64,000 nt of DNA from Glaciimonas sp. CA11.2 (GCF_034314045.1 NZ_JAVIWL010000001.1:5270001-5334000); one strand, 5' to 3'; shown: positions 9,881 through 19,168, counted from the first letter of the stretch. Notes: generated from the letters alone by a model not told the origin. Made by a program: numbers and translations.

Positions 9881-10866
9881 CAGCGACGGGGCTTTCTGCC
9901 AAATTCAACCATATGTTTTAATCCCAGCCATTGCTGCTCCCAAAAACCGCTGCCATAGTTACGTTCTTTGCCGAGCGGAATTGGCAACTGATCCCGAATG
10001 CCGGTGCGTTCGAACGTTTTTCCAAAAAAAGCGGTGCGAAATAGCACATCCCAAAAGGAGAATAAGACACCAAAATTATGACCGCCTAATGATCCTTTAC
10101 CTTTACTTTCATGCCCGATTCCAATCGCATGATGCCAACGATGAAAGCGTGGTGAAACTACGATAGCATCGCCCAACTTGCCGAAATGAATCCTGACGTT
10201 GGCATGTTGCAAACTTTGAAGCATGCGGGACGCGGCCACCAAGAGCACATATTGCGATGGCTCGACGCCAATCGCGATGGCGATCAGGGCCATGAAAATA
10301 TCGCGAATTAAGTCGTCTAACAGATGGTTACGATCATCCGACCAAAGGTTCATGTTTTGCTGACTGTGGTGCAAACTATGCAAACCCCACATCCAGCCAA
10401 AACTATGCTGAGCCCTGTGGTACCAGTAATCGAAAAAGTCGAGAACAACCAAATACACCAAAAAAGTGACCAATGGTCGATCAGTGATGCCAGGCCACAG
10501 ATTCTCTAAATTGAAAGGATGTATGCCTTCCAGATGGAACCACTCGGTCAGCTGCGCAACAACCGGATCGATCAGAAAAAATATTAGAACTGAAAATGCG
10601 CCCAGACGCTGAATCACGGTGTACAAAAAATCAATCCAACGAGCCCGTTTGTCGCTTATTGGATGGACCGGGATAGCAGATTCCAATGGCCGCAAAATGA
10701 TGAATAAGACAATCAATTCGCACACCCCGATCAAAAACCACTCGACGCCATCAAACGCGTCTTCAATGTATTCACTGAAACCTAGATGAAACATCAACGG
10801 TTGCACGGCAACCTGAAATATCCATGCCTGCACATTGGAAAACAGATTAATCAGACTATCAATCAT
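9880..10866 (-). CDS. sterol desaturase / fatty acid hydroxylase family membrane protein
   Basis: 328 residues with several membrane spans and the three His clusters of the di-iron fatty acid hydroxylase superfamily: HRAQH at 150-154, HSLHH at 163-167 and HRWHH at 242-246. These would bind two irons and use oxygen to hydroxylate or desaturate a lipid. The substrate is unknown; the organism is not expected to make sterols, so a fatty acyl, hopanoid or carotenoid-like lipid is more likely. ATGA overlap with the deacetylase gene and TGATG overlap with the EI24 gene show tight translational coupling. Confidence 0.88.
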   Translation of the reverse strand: MIDSLINLFSNVQAWIFQVAVQPLMFHLGFSEYIEDAFDGVEWFLIGVCELIVLFIILRPLESAIPVHPISDKRARWIDFLYTVIQRLGAFSVLIFFLIDPVVAQLTEWFHLEGIHPFNLENLWPGITDRPLVTFLVYLVVLDFFDYWYHRAQHSFGWMWGLHSLHHSQQNMNLWSDDRNHLLDDLIRDIFMALIAIAIGVEPSQYVLLVAASRMLQSLQHANVRIHFGKLGDAIVVSPRFHRWHHAIGIGHESKGKGSLGGHNFGVLFSFWDVLFRTAFFGKTFERTGIRDQLPIPLGKERNYGSGFWEQQWLGLKHMVEFGRKPRR

Positions 10867-11771
10867 GATGCTGGCTGCTTTCTACCGATACTAGCGCTTG
10901 CGGCAATGTCATAAGGACCGGGGCTTTTGCCTTTCGCTTTTTCTGCTGAAATTTTATAGGCAGGATGCTCTCTTAAGGTAGCAAAACAAAACCCTTTTTT
11001 CTCTAATCCAGTAATAAGTGGTTCGAGGACCGCCGGTGCCCATGGATCTTTGCGCGACCAGATACCCAGATGCGCTATAAGGATGTCTCCGTCCTTGACG
11101 TTTTTTAACTCACGCCCCAACAACAGTTTATTGGGCCATCTGTCGCTGGGGAGTTCGTCGCCTGAAAATCCGGCATCGGCCCACGCCACGTGCGAATAAC
11201 CACAAGCTTGTCCCGCAGCCAAGGTGTGTGGCGTCAGGTGGCCGCCAGGAGCGCGCCAGAATGGATCAAGATGGGCACCCGTCAAACTATGAAAACGCTG
11301 CTCAACACGATTGATTTCTTCGCAATATTGCTGAGGCGTCCATGATAACAATTTGCCACCATTAGCGCCAAACTGGGGCTTCATTTCAATGTTTCCATCT
11401 GCCAAGTCACGCTTCGCATACACATGATCGAAAGTATGGCTGCCGAAGGCATGACCATCCGCTACCAATGACTTCCAAAAAGGTGCCCACGATGGATCAA
11501 GAGAATAGTCGCCGTTGATGGTTTTTTCATTTGCCATAAAGAAAGTGGCTTTAATGTGATGACGACGCAATGTCTGGGCGATAAATTCTGCCTGCGATTG
11601 GCTACCGGTATCAAAGGTCAGGTACAACGTACCCTTGCAGGCGGTGGCAGGAATGGTCCCCTGCGCTTGCGCTTGTGACAAGAACAGAAGGCCAGCACAA
11701 CTTGCCACCGTCATTATGGTAGCCAACCGGGTACGAGGCCTGCCGGACTTTATCGAAGAACGGGTCATCAC
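10863..11771 (-). CDS. secreted polysaccharide deacetylase (NodB domain), variant metal site
   Basis: 302 residues. An N-terminal signal peptide (span around residues 19-35, cut after AQA) directs it to the periplasm. The NodB domain shows motif 1 as TFDTG at 52-56 instead of the usual TFDDG, so the first Asp (catalytic base, Asp54) is kept but the metal-ligand Asp is Thr55. Motif 2, HTFDH at 112-116, and motif 3, RAPG at 173-176, are intact, and IAHLG near residue 233 is the leucine-histidine motif. It should deacylate an N-acetylated sugar, with altered metal binding. Overlaps both neighbours by ATGA. Confidence 0.87.
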   Translation of the reverse strand: MMTRSSIKSGRPRTRLATIMTVASCAGLLFLSQAQAQGTIPATACKGTLYLTFDTGSQSQAEFIAQTLRRHHIKATFFMANEKTINGDYSLDPSWAPFWKSLVADGHAFGSHTFDHVYAKRDLADGNIEMKPQFGANGGKLLSWTPQQYCEEINRVEQRFHSLTGAHLDPFWRAPGGHLTPHTLAAGQACGYSHVAWADAGFSGDELPSDRWPNKLLLGRELKNVKDGDILIAHLGIWSRKDPWAPAVLEPLITGLEKKGFCFATLREHPAYKISAEKAKGKSPGPYDIAASASIGRKQPAS

Positions 11772-12820
11772 AATTCCGAAGCGCGGTTGGCAAAATAAAT
11801 ACCATGCGGTGACCGACCTACCGGGATCGTTTTAATCACTTTACGGCTAGCAATATCCACCACCGAAACCTGCTTGACCCAGCGCTGCGTGACCCACATC
11901 GTCTTGCCATCAGCCGTCACTTCCATGCAATCCGGACCGCCTGGCACGTTAATCACACCAACATTTTCAAGTGTCTCTAAATCCAGAATATTGATCGTAC
12001 CGGCAACCCGGTTCGATACAAACACGTGACGCTTATCGCCTTGTGGGCGGAAGTTATGCGCGCCATCGCCGGTCTTGATTTTCTTGACAATTTTTTGCGT
12101 ACGCCAATCCACTACGGCGACATAATCGCTACCCATGACACCCACCAACAGATACTTATTGTCAGGCGTCATGTAGATACCAGCCGGTTGCTTTCCAATT
12201 GGCATGGTCCACTTGACCGTTTGGGTGGCCAGGTCAACGGCTGCAATCTCATCCGTGCCCTGTAGTGTAATGAAAGCCAACGTACTATCCGCACTGAAGG
12301 TCATATGACTTGGCATTTTAGGCAGCGGCAGACGCTTGGCCAGCTTTAGCGTTTTACCATCGAAGCCATAAATATCAATGCGATCCAGACGTAAACCGTT
12401 AGAGATAAACCATTTTTGATTGGGCGAAAAACCGATTTGATAAGGATCAGCAATATCTTTTACGAGACTCTGTATTTTCCCCGTTTTAGGGTCCAAAAAA
12501 TACAATTCATTACCGGTAGCAGCAGCCACGATCAGTGACTTATTGTCTGGCGTCGGCATCAGGTGGTGTGGCTCCTTACCAACCGGAAACGATCCGATTT
12601 CCTTAAATGTATTCTGATCGATCAAACTAATAGTCGCATCACGCGAATTCAGGACAACAACGACAGTAGGAGCAGTTGCGAGTGGAACAATGGGGGAAAC
12701 AGCGCCCGGTGGCACCGCAAGTGCGGGCAATGCAAACAATACTGTCAGCAATCCGCAGGCGGTGGCTAGTGACCGGATAGAAAATGTAGAACGCGTGGTA
12801 AGGCCAGCAAAATCGGACAT
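11768..12820 (-). CDS. secreted YVTN beta-propeller protein
   Basis: 350 residues: a signal peptide (residues 1-35, ending ALPALA) followed by about seven YVTN-type blades. Repeats are seen as N-S-R-D-A-T-I-S-L-I-D, G-S-D-Y-V-A-V-V-D, V-A-G-T-I-N-I-L-D, and V-K-Q-V-S-V-V-D, each followed by a turn of the form (I/L)xVGxxPHG. Such propellers bind ligands or partner proteins in the periplasm and are often placed beside oxidoreductases or surface-polymer genes. It is the first gene of the coupled set with ATG at 12820; no strong ribosome site is visible. Confidence 0.85.
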   Translation of the reverse strand: MSDFAGLTTRSTFSIRSLATACGLLTVLFALPALAVPPGAVSPIVPLATAPTVVVVLNSRDATISLIDQNTFKEIGSFPVGKEPHHLMPTPDNKSLIVAAATGNELYFLDPKTGKIQSLVKDIADPYQIGFSPNQKWFISNGLRLDRIDIYGFDGKTLKLAKRLPLPKMPSHMTFSADSTLAFITLQGTDEIAAVDLATQTVKWTMPIGKQPAGIYMTPDNKYLLVGVMGSDYVAVVDWRTQKIVKKIKTGDGAHNFRPQGDKRHVFVSNRVAGTINILDLETLENVGVINVPGGPDCMEVTADGKTMWVTQRWVKQVSVVDIASRKVIKTIPVGRSPHGIYFANRASEL

Positions 12821-13040
12821 GGCAACATTCAGAAGAGCAAAAAAGATATTTTACCGCGCAAGCCGTAACGATGCTGCGCCCTTTGACTTAAATCACAATA
12901 TAAAGAACGTTACAAAACAAAGCTTGAATACTCAGCCTGATCTCAAGGTGACATACCAAAGCGTGGCAACCAGACTAAATATCAAACCCTGGTACACCTA
13001 TTTGTAGACTACTACTACAATACTTCGTTCTGTTAAACCG

Positions 13041-13070
13041 TTGATTTTGGTTTACACTGCCATCCATATT
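13041..13070 (+). promoter_or_regulatory. possible sigma-70 promoter of the FKBP gene
   Basis: TTGATT at 13041-13046 and CATATT at 13065-13070 with an 18-base spacer, 22 bases before the FKBP start. The match is moderate, and a TTTACA element at 13051 offers an alternative -35. Confidence 0.4.
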
Positions 13071-13091
13071 AACCAATCAAAGAGGAAAGCA

Positions 13092-13445
13092 ATGTCAACT
13101 ACTACCGTTTCTGGCTTGCAATACGAAGATACCACTGTCGGCACAGGCGCAGAAGCCAAAGCTGGCGACCACGTCAGCGTTCATTACACCGGCTGGTTAC
13201 AAAATAGCGACGGCAGCGCAGGCAAAAAATTTGATTCAAGCAAAGATCGCGGCGATCCGTTTGAGTTTCCGCTGGGCGCTGGCCATGTCATTAAAGGTTG
13301 GGACGAAGGCGTACAAGGCATGAAAATCGGTGGTGTTCGCAAACTGGTGATTCCTGCGGCAATCGGCTACGGTGCCCGTGGAGCTGGCGGTGCGATTCCA
13401 CCAAACGCAACGCTGATTTTTGAAGTAGAACTGCTCGGCGTATAA
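13092..13445 (+). CDS. FKBP-type peptidyl-prolyl cis-trans isomerase
   Basis: 117 residues, a single cytoplasmic FKBP domain. The motifs FDSSKDRGDPFEFPLGAGHV, V-I-K-G-W-D-E-G-V-Q-G-M-K-I-G, A-I-G-Y-G-A-R and I-P-P-N-A-T-L-I-F-E-V-E-L-L carry the usual substrate-pocket residues (Tyr, Asp, Phe, Val-Ile, Trp, Tyr, Phe). It catalyses proline isomerisation and can chaperone folding. ATG at 13092 is chosen over the upstream in-frame ATG because AGAGGAAAGC precedes it. The protein is soluble, without a signal peptide. Confidence 0.93.
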   Translation: MSTTTVSGLQYEDTTVGTGAEAKAGDHVSVHYTGWLQNSDGSAGKKFDSSKDRGDPFEFPLGAGHVIKGWDEGVQGMKIGGVRKLVIPAAIGYGARGAGGAIPPNATLIFEVELLGV

Positions 13446-13496
13446 ATAATACGCTAGGCCACTGCCTACATCGTATCGAATCCACTTATTCCACTT

Positions 13497-13709
13497 ATGC
13501 AACATACGTCTGGTATTGCGTTTAGCGCTATTTTAGCGTCGGGCCTATTTGCGGCAATTACGTTGAGCGGATGTACTGTGGTCAGTGTGGCAACAACTGT
13601 CGTTGGCGCGACGGTGGCAGTTGGATCTGCTGCCGTTAGCGTGGCAAGTACGGTTGTGAGTGGCACAGTGAAAGCTGGCGGCGCAGTGGTAGGTGCAGTT
13701 GTTGATTAA
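13497..13709 (+). CDS. small putative lipoprotein
   Basis: 70 residues. The N-terminus is a lipoprotein signal with lipobox L-S-G-C (Cys27), so the mature part is only about 44 residues. It is almost wholly Val, Ala, Gly, Thr and Ser in repeats such as TTVVGATVAVGSAAVSVAST, which could form a beta or glycine-zipper membrane-associated segment. No known domain is recognised. It follows the FKBP gene by 51 bases on the same strand. Confidence 0.6.
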   Translation: MQHTSGIAFSAILASGLFAAITLSGCTVVSVATTVVGATVAVGSAAVSVASTVVSGTVKAGGAVVGAVVD

Positions 13710-13892
13710 GTGTTTGCACGCCGTAGAGCAAAAAATATGCCTAAAATGGTAACTTTAATTTAGCCAATCAGTTGACCAGGCTATCTCAAAAACAATCCAT
13801 GGCACAGCCTATGCGTCCTGCGACCCATCCACCGTTTACATTCTCATCAATCTGCCTGCTTCAGGCATTTCCATTTTTTACCCAACTATCCT

Positions 13893-14147
13893 ATGACTCT
13901 GCAAACTGAATTCGACCAGGCATTAGCCGACTCCAAGAACCTCGCTGAACGTCCTGATAATATGACTTTGCTAAAGATGTACGCCATTTACAAGCAAGGT
14001 AGCCTAGGCGATGCAACTGGAGATCGTCCCGGCATGACAGACTTTGTTGGTCGCGCAAAATGGGATGCCTGGAATGCATTGAAAGGCACATCCCAAGAAG
14101 TTGCAAAACAACAATATATTGATTTTGTAAAAGACTTGCAAGCGTAA
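13893..14147 (+). CDS. acyl-CoA-binding protein
   Basis: 84 residues, the usual ACBP length, a four-helix protein that carries long-chain acyl-CoA in the cytoplasm. The conserved segment LLKMYAIYKQGSLGDATGDR (around residues 26-45) includes the Tyr and Lys that bind the CoA and phosphate groups. AKWDAWNALKGTS (residues 54-66) is the family signature. A strong terminator lies 60 bases downstream. Possible links to the PHA and lipid genes nearby are only contextual. Confidence 0.93.
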   Translation: MTLQTEFDQALADSKNLAERPDNMTLLKMYAIYKQGSLGDATGDRPGMTDFVGRAKWDAWNALKGTSQEVAKQQYIDFVKDLQA

Positions 14148-14207
14148 CCATGCCTCCCATCTTCTGACAGTTTATTGGGTTAATTCCCACGCAAACCGAT
14201 CATGCAG

Positions 14208-14250
14208 AAAAAAGGCCGTACGACTATAAAAGTAGTGCGGCCTTTTTTTT
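14208..14250 (+). terminator. intrinsic terminator after the ACBP gene
   Basis: A-rich stem AAAAAAGGCCG paired with CGGCCTTTTTTTT around a 15-base loop, with T8 after the stem. It probably works in both directions for the convergent genes here. Confidence 0.85.
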
Positions 14251-14283
14251 ATTTCGGTAGTGCAGGTTTCAACCCCTTCTTGT

Positions 14284-15300
14284 TTAACCCCTTCTTACCT
14301 CTGGGTTAAGCAAATTCGGTGGCAAAGCCCCAACCGTGGCTGGCAACAATGCTGCCAGTAAATTGGCCGCTGCGCATAGCGCCATTGCGCGCCGCGTTGG
14401 TTCTGAGGCGCTGGCGATGTGCGGGGTGAGTACAACATTAGACAGCGTAAGAAAGTCGGGATGCAAGGCCGGTTCGTTCTCAAACACGTCCAGTCCAGCC
14501 GCCGCAATTTTTTGGGCGCGTAATGCCGCGATCAGTGCCACGTCGTCCACAATCCCGCCACGCGCCAGGTTGACCAACGTAGCGCCGGGTTTCATCATCT
14601 CCAGTTCCTTAGCGCCAATAGTGTGGTGCGACTCTTTCGAGTACGGTAGCACCAGAACCACATGATCGGCCTGACGTAGTAATTCTTCCTTACTGACAAA
14701 ACGGGCATTGTTGGCACGCGCTTCCAATTCCGGCGTTACGCGGGAGCGATTATGATAAAGCACTTGCATGTCAAAACCGATTGAGCGCCGGGCTATGGCT
14801 TGACCAATCCGTCCCATTCCAATGACGCCGAGTGTCGCACCATGCACGTCAGCGCCTAGGAAACTGTCGAAGCGCCATTGCTTCCAGTTACCAGCTCTTA
14901 ACCAATGCTCCGATTCTGTAATGCGACGCGCCGTCGCCATCAATAACGCCCAACCAAAATCGGCGGTCGTTTCGTTCAGCACGTCCGGTGTATTAGTCAC
15001 CATGACACCAGCTTTGGTAGCCGCTGCTACGTCGATATTGTTATAGCCAACCGCCTGATTGCACACTGCCTTGAGGCGGGGACAGGCGCTTAGTACCGCA
15101 GCCGAAACAGGTTCGCTGCCGGTAGCGATCAAACCATCCTTATCCTGCAGTTTTTCAATCAGTTCTGCAGGAGAAAAAATACGATCGATCTGGTTCGATT
15201 CGACTTCAAAATATTGCTCCAGATGCGTGATGATTTCCGGAAAAATGGCACGGGCCAGCAAAATTTTTGGCTTATTTAATGCATTCAATGTATTCCCCAT
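14284..15300 (-). CDS. 2-hydroxyacid dehydrogenase (glyoxylate/hydroxypyruvate reductase type)
   Basis: 338 residues of the D-isomer 2-hydroxyacid dehydrogenase family (GhrB/GyaR group). The NAD(P) motif GMGRIGQAIA lies near residues 163-172. The catalytic residues are Arg in LARGGIVD, Glu in DVFENEP and His in TPHIASAS. It would reduce glyoxylate or hydroxypyruvate with NAD(P)H. The start ATG at 15300 begins MGNTLNALNKPKILLARA. Adjacent to, but 50 bases from, the antiporter gene transcribed in the same direction. Confidence 0.9.
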   Translation of the reverse strand: MGNTLNALNKPKILLARAIFPEIITHLEQYFEVESNQIDRIFSPAELIEKLQDKDGLIATGSEPVSAAVLSACPRLKAVCNQAVGYNNIDVAAATKAGVMVTNTPDVLNETTADFGWALLMATARRITESEHWLRAGNWKQWRFDSFLGADVHGATLGVIGMGRIGQAIARRSIGFDMQVLYHNRSRVTPELEARANNARFVSKEELLRQADHVVLVLPYSKESHHTIGAKELEMMKPGATLVNLARGGIVDDVALIAALRAQKIAAAGLDVFENEPALHPDFLTLSNVVLTPHIASASEPTRRAMALCAAANLLAALLPATVGALPPNLLNPEVRRG

Positions 15301-15350
15301 GACAACGTCCTTAATGTTTGTTCGGTTTCAATGCTTGGTCGCGCATAGTT

Positions 15351-16769
15351 TTATGCGCGGAAGAAAATAAAACTCATAATAGCGAAAAGTGGCAACAGCA
15401 CGACACATGCCCATGCCATATAACCGAAGAAGGAAGGCATACGGATACCACGTTCTTCGGCAATCGCCTTGACCATCAGGTTAGGTGCATTACCGATATA
15501 ACTATTGGCGCCCATAAACACTGCACCGCAAGATATTGCCGCTAAAGTGCCGGCCAATTTACCCATCAATTCGATAGCATCGCCAGACGCCGTATTAAAG
15601 AATACGAGATAGGTCGGCGCGTTGTCGAGGAATGATGACAATATTCCTGTGACCCAAAAATACATCATGTTATTGGGCTGTCCGTCCGGTCCCGTCACCG
15701 CCGCCACAATCGCGCCAAATGGGCCTTGTACGCCAACCCGTAACATGGCGATGACTGGCGCAATCGTAATAAAAATCGCAGCAAATAGCTTACCAACTTC
15801 CAACATTGGCTCCCATGTGAAATTATTACCTTCTCTGGCAATTTTCGGGGTTAGCCACAACGACGCGACAATCACGACCAGCAACAATCCATCGCGCAAC
15901 AAATTTTGCAATTCTACCGGCGTGCCGTAAATGTCGTACGTAATACCCGACTTCCACAACCCACTCATCAATACCAGACCAATCACAACGATCAACAATA
16001 TAAAATTAAATTTCCCCTCGAAACGCAATTTCGGATTGTCAGGCGTTGGATCTTGGACCGGCGGCAATTGTTCTTCGCGATTGTTGAAATAATGACGATC
16101 CAGAAAATAAAAAATCACCAGCAGAGCAACCCACATGAAAATGGTTTCGGAAAATATATTTTTAAAGGTCCAGGTAAAGTCGACGCCCTTCAAAAATCCG
16201 AGGAATAGCGGTGGATCGCCTAATGGTGTCAGTGCGCCACCAGCGTTTGCGACCAAAAAAATAAAAAATACAATAATGTGGACAGCATGCTTACGATTGT
16301 CGTTCGCTCGAATCAACGGCCGAATCAACAACATCGAAGCGCCTGTGGTCCCCATCAGACTCGCCAGCACGGTTCCTAGTGCCAACAATCCGGTATTAAG
16401 GGCGGGCGTGCCGTGCAAATTGCCCCGCAAACAAATACCACCCGCCACCACAAATAACGCGGTCAGCAAAATGATAAAAGGTAAATACTCGGCCATAAAA
16501 GCATGCACCACGCCTGCCGCCGCCAATGGGACACCGAACCAGATAGCGCAGGGAATCAAAAATGCCGCTGACCAACCCAACGCGATTTTGCCAAAATGGT
16601 GATGCCAAAATCCTGGTATCAGTAGCGGCCCCATGGCAATTGAGACCAATAAGCCCATGAAGGGAATCCCCCACCATACGGATAATTGAGCGCCATCAAG
16701 TTCGGCGGCGTGGGCTGCAATAGGAAGAAAACTGGCAAGCGTGATGAGGATCTTTTTGAGCAATTGCAT
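15351..16769 (-). CDS. NhaD-like sodium:proton antiporter (citrate-transporter superfamily)
   Basis: About 472 residues with 12 or more hydrophobic segments, the citrate transporter/NhaD (IT superfamily) fold. Conserved parts are ASLMGTTGASMLLIRPLIRA, ANAGGALTPLGDPPLFLGFL (the inverted-repeat hairpin with substrate-binding Asn/Gly/Pro), SSFLDNAPTYLVFFNTA and GAVFMGANSYIGNAPNLMVK. The reading frame extends upstream to 16820, but ATG at 16769 (MQLLKKILITLASFLPIAAH) gives a typical cleavable leader, so I prefer it. Exchange of Na+ or Li+ for H+ is known for close homologues. Confidence 0.85.
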   Translation of the reverse strand: MQLLKKILITLASFLPIAAHAAELDGAQLSVWWGIPFMGLLVSIAMGPLLIPGFWHHHFGKIALGWSAAFLIPCAIWFGVPLAAAGVVHAFMAEYLPFIILLTALFVVAGGICLRGNLHGTPALNTGLLALGTVLASLMGTTGASMLLIRPLIRANDNRKHAVHIIVFFIFLVANAGGALTPLGDPPLFLGFLKGVDFTWTFKNIFSETIFMWVALLVIFYFLDRHYFNNREEQLPPVQDPTPDNPKLRFEGKFNFILLIVVIGLVLMSGLWKSGITYDIYGTPVELQNLLRDGLLLVVIVASLWLTPKIAREGNNFTWEPMLEVGKLFAAIFITIAPVIAMLRVGVQGPFGAIVAAVTGPDGQPNNMMYFWVTGILSSFLDNAPTYLVFFNTASGDAIELMGKLAGTLAAISCGAVFMGANSYIGNAPNLMVKAIAEERGIRMPSFFGYMAWACVVLLPLFAIMSFIFFRA

Positions 16770-16880
16770 CTTTCGAATCAGATAAAAGTGCACTATTTTA
16801 AGCGGGTTTAAATTACACAAAAATTTGTGATTAAAATAACATTGTCTGACATTAACTTAATTCATTATTATAAATAACAA

Positions 16881-18071
16881 TTATGAATTTTTAGCAACGT
16901 CGGGAATTTCAAATACTTGCCGCAAATAGTTCACATACGCCGCATCATCGCACATGTTTTTTGATGGAGTATCCGACAATTTAGCGACAGGTTGCCCATT
17001 ACAACGCACCATCTTCATGACAATTTGCAGCGGGGTATAACCCAAATCATTAGTCAAATTGGTACCAACCCCAAACGCAATCCGCGTCCTGTCCTTGAAG
17101 CGTAAATACAAAGCTGTCACTTTGCCAAAATCAAGACTGTCCGAAAACACCAAGGTCTTCGTCGCAGGATCAACACGATTATCTTTAAACTGTTGGATCA
17201 AGCGCTCTCCCCAATCAAACGGATCGCCAGAATCGTGGCGCGCACCATCGAAGAGTTTGCAAAAATACATATCAAAATCGCGAAGAAAAGCAGTCATTCC
17301 ATAGACGTCGGACAAAGCAATACCCAAATCTCCGCGATATTCTTTACTCCACATTTCAAAGGCATATATTTGCGAATCACGCAGTCTCGGCCCAAGTGCC
17401 TGACACGCTTGCAAGTATTCATGCGCCATCGTTCCAAGCGGAATCAATCCGAATTTCATCGCGAAATGGACGTTCGATGTACCGGCCAGATGCTCAACAA
17501 AATCGCGTTGCATGGTCTGCACCACTTCTTCGTGCCAACTCCGTGAAAACCGGCGTCTGGTTCCATAGTCCGCCACCTTACAACCAGACATGGCAGGATC
17601 GTCGCGGATGAGCGCCATTTTGTTGTGCAAACGCTTTCGCCCTTCTTCAACGTCAGGATTTTTTTGAGTAGCGCGGAAATACACCTCATTGACAATCGCA
17701 AGGACCGGCACTTCAAACAATATCGTGTGCAGCCATGGACCTTTTACCAAGATATCAATTTCGCCGTTGTTCAATGGCGAAGGTTGCACCGTAATATATT
17801 TTTGTTGCAGATGAAATAAACTTAGAAAATCGACAAAGTCACTTTTGATAAAGCGCAGACTCAGCAAATATTTCAGTTCTTCGTCTTGAAAACGCAGTCG
17901 GCACAATCCGGCAATTTCATCCCGAATTTCGTCGACATACGGCGTCAGATCAATCCCGTCATTACGACATTTATACCGATACTCAACTTCTGCTGCGGGG
18001 AAATGATGCAATACCACTTGCATCATGGTGAATTTATACAGATCGGTATCGAGAAGGGAGCGAATGATCAT
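16881..18071 (-). CDS. pncB: nicotinate phosphoribosyltransferase
   Basis: 396 residues, matching the family length (E. coli 400). It joins nicotinate and PRPP to nicotinate mononucleotide with ATP stimulation, the first step of NAD salvage. Signature sequences are [14 protein letters not shown] at the N-terminus, [36 protein letters not shown] with the phosphorylatable His after GTM, and [11 protein letters not shown]. The start ATG at 18071 is unambiguous. Confidence 0.95.
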   Translation of the reverse strand: MIIRSLLDTDLYKFTMMQVVLHHFPAAEVEYRYKCRNDGIDLTPYVDEIRDEIAGLCRLRFQDEELKYLLSLRFIKSDFVDFLSLFHLQQKYITVQPSPLNNGEIDILVKGPWLHTILFEVPVLAIVNEVYFRATQKNPDVEEGRKRLHNKMALIRDDPAMSGCKVADYGTRRRFSRSWHEEVVQTMQRDFVEHLAGTSNVHFAMKFGLIPLGTMAHEYLQACQALGPRLRDSQIYAFEMWSKEYRGDLGIALSDVYGMTAFLRDFDMYFCKLFDGARHDSGDPFDWGERLIQQFKDNRVDPATKTLVFSDSLDFGKVTALYLRFKDRTRIAFGVGTNLTNDLGYTPLQIVMKMVRCNGQPVAKLSDTPSKNMCDDAAYVNYLRQVFEIPDVAKNS

Positions 18072-18164
18072 GGTGTGCCAAATATAAATAGTGTGTGAGC
18101 CATCGGGACAACTCGTAGTATCGACTTTGCTAATATCACTTCGATATTACGGTTAATAGTTAAT

Positions 18165-18185
18165 GGCTTAAGGCTTAAGGCTTAA
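18165..18185. repeat. three tandem GGCTTAA copies
   Basis: GGCTTAA is repeated directly three times (18165-18171, 18172-18178, 18179-18185) in the gap between pncB and the CDF transporter. It may be slipped-strand DNA; no function is known. Confidence 0.5.
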
Positions 18186-18214
18186 GGAGTTTTTTTAACA
18201 TCATTTTCGGCACG

Positions 18215-19168
18215 CTACGGATAGCTGGACAATTCGGTCTCCGTTACCGCTGCAGGCGGCTTCTTCCGGTCCGGCTCAAAAAAGCACCAGACCACTTGCG
18301 GCCAGCGTGATTGGATGTCAGCTTCAATAGCATTGATAGCATCGACCAGCGCGATATCCGATGTCTGCGGCCGCATTTCGGCCTGGACTGCGATCATTAT
18401 TTGGTGACCCCATTGCATCGATATCAGGTTCATTACATGATCGATTTCCGGATGCGCTGCAATATGCGCTTCAATCGCAGCATGCAGTTCGGGGGCGGCT
18501 GACTCTCCGGTCACCATCGCCTTAACTTCCCGCATCACGATGACCGCGACGATCATCAGCAATAATCCGACCGCAATCGAACCGCAGGCATCCCATAATG
18601 GATTCCCGGTCAAGACCGTCAGGACCACTGCGACAAATGCTAATGCCAACCCAGCCAGCGCGGCAATGTCTTCACCCGCTACCACCATGAGTTCAGACTG
18701 GCGCGTTTCACGGAACCATTTAAAAAAAGACTTCCCGTGTGAAATTTTACGGATTTCAATCATCGCGCCACGCAGGGAAAAAGCTTCCAATACGACCGAA
18801 ATGCCTAATACCCCTAAAGCAACCCAGGGATTATTAATTGGCTCGGGGCTTCTCAGATGCTTGATTCCCTCCACAACCGAGAACGCGCCACCGACAAAAA
18901 ACAACAATATCGCCACCATCATCGCCCAGAAATACACCACCCGCGCGTATCCCATCGGGTGAGAGTCATTCGCCGGCTTTTTGGCCTCTTTCAATCCTAT
19001 CAGGAGAAAAACCTGATTGGTGCAATCAGCGAGCGAATGAATTGCTTCCGCCAGCATCGCTCCGGAGCCAGTCAATATAGCCGCGACAAATTTGGCGAGA
19101 GCAATACCGCCATTAGCCGCTAAAGCGTAAAAAATCGCCTTGGTTGAACCTTCGTTATGGGATGCCAT
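18215..19168 (-). CDS. cation diffusion facilitator, ZnT9-like subgroup
   Basis: 317 residues with six membrane spans followed by a cytoplasmic metal-binding domain. The TM2 metal motif is HSLADCTNQ (residues 44-52), but the TM5 motif is GEDIAALAGL with Glu-Asp in place of the usual HxxxD. This pattern, together with SHPMGYARVVYFWAMMVA, resembles the SLC30A9/ZnT9 branch rather than FieF or ZitB. Zinc or another divalent metal is likely exported against protons. ATG at 19168 is chosen because the 65 residues before it in frame lack family features; ribosome-site support is weak, so the start is uncertain. Confidence 0.8.
   Translation of the reverse strand: MASHNEGSTKAIFYALAANGGIALAKFVAAILTGSGAMLAEAIHSLADCTNQVFLLIGLKEAKKPANDSHPMGYARVVYFWAMMVAILLFFVGGAFSVVEGIKHLRSPEPINNPWVALGVLGISVVLEAFSLRGAMIEIRKISHGKSFFKWFRETRQSELMVVAGEDIAALAGLALAFVAVVLTVLTGNPLWDACGSIAVGLLLMIVAVIVMREVKAMVTGESAAPELHAAIEAHIAAHPEIDHVMNLISMQWGHQIMIAVQAEMRPQTSDIALVDAINAIEADIQSRWPQVVWCFFEPDRKKPPAAVTETELSSYP

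Noticed and set aside
12690..13007. A 105-codon plus-strand frame ahead of the FKBP gene
   Set aside because: It overlaps the propeller gene antisense, has no ribosome site and no recognisable protein features.
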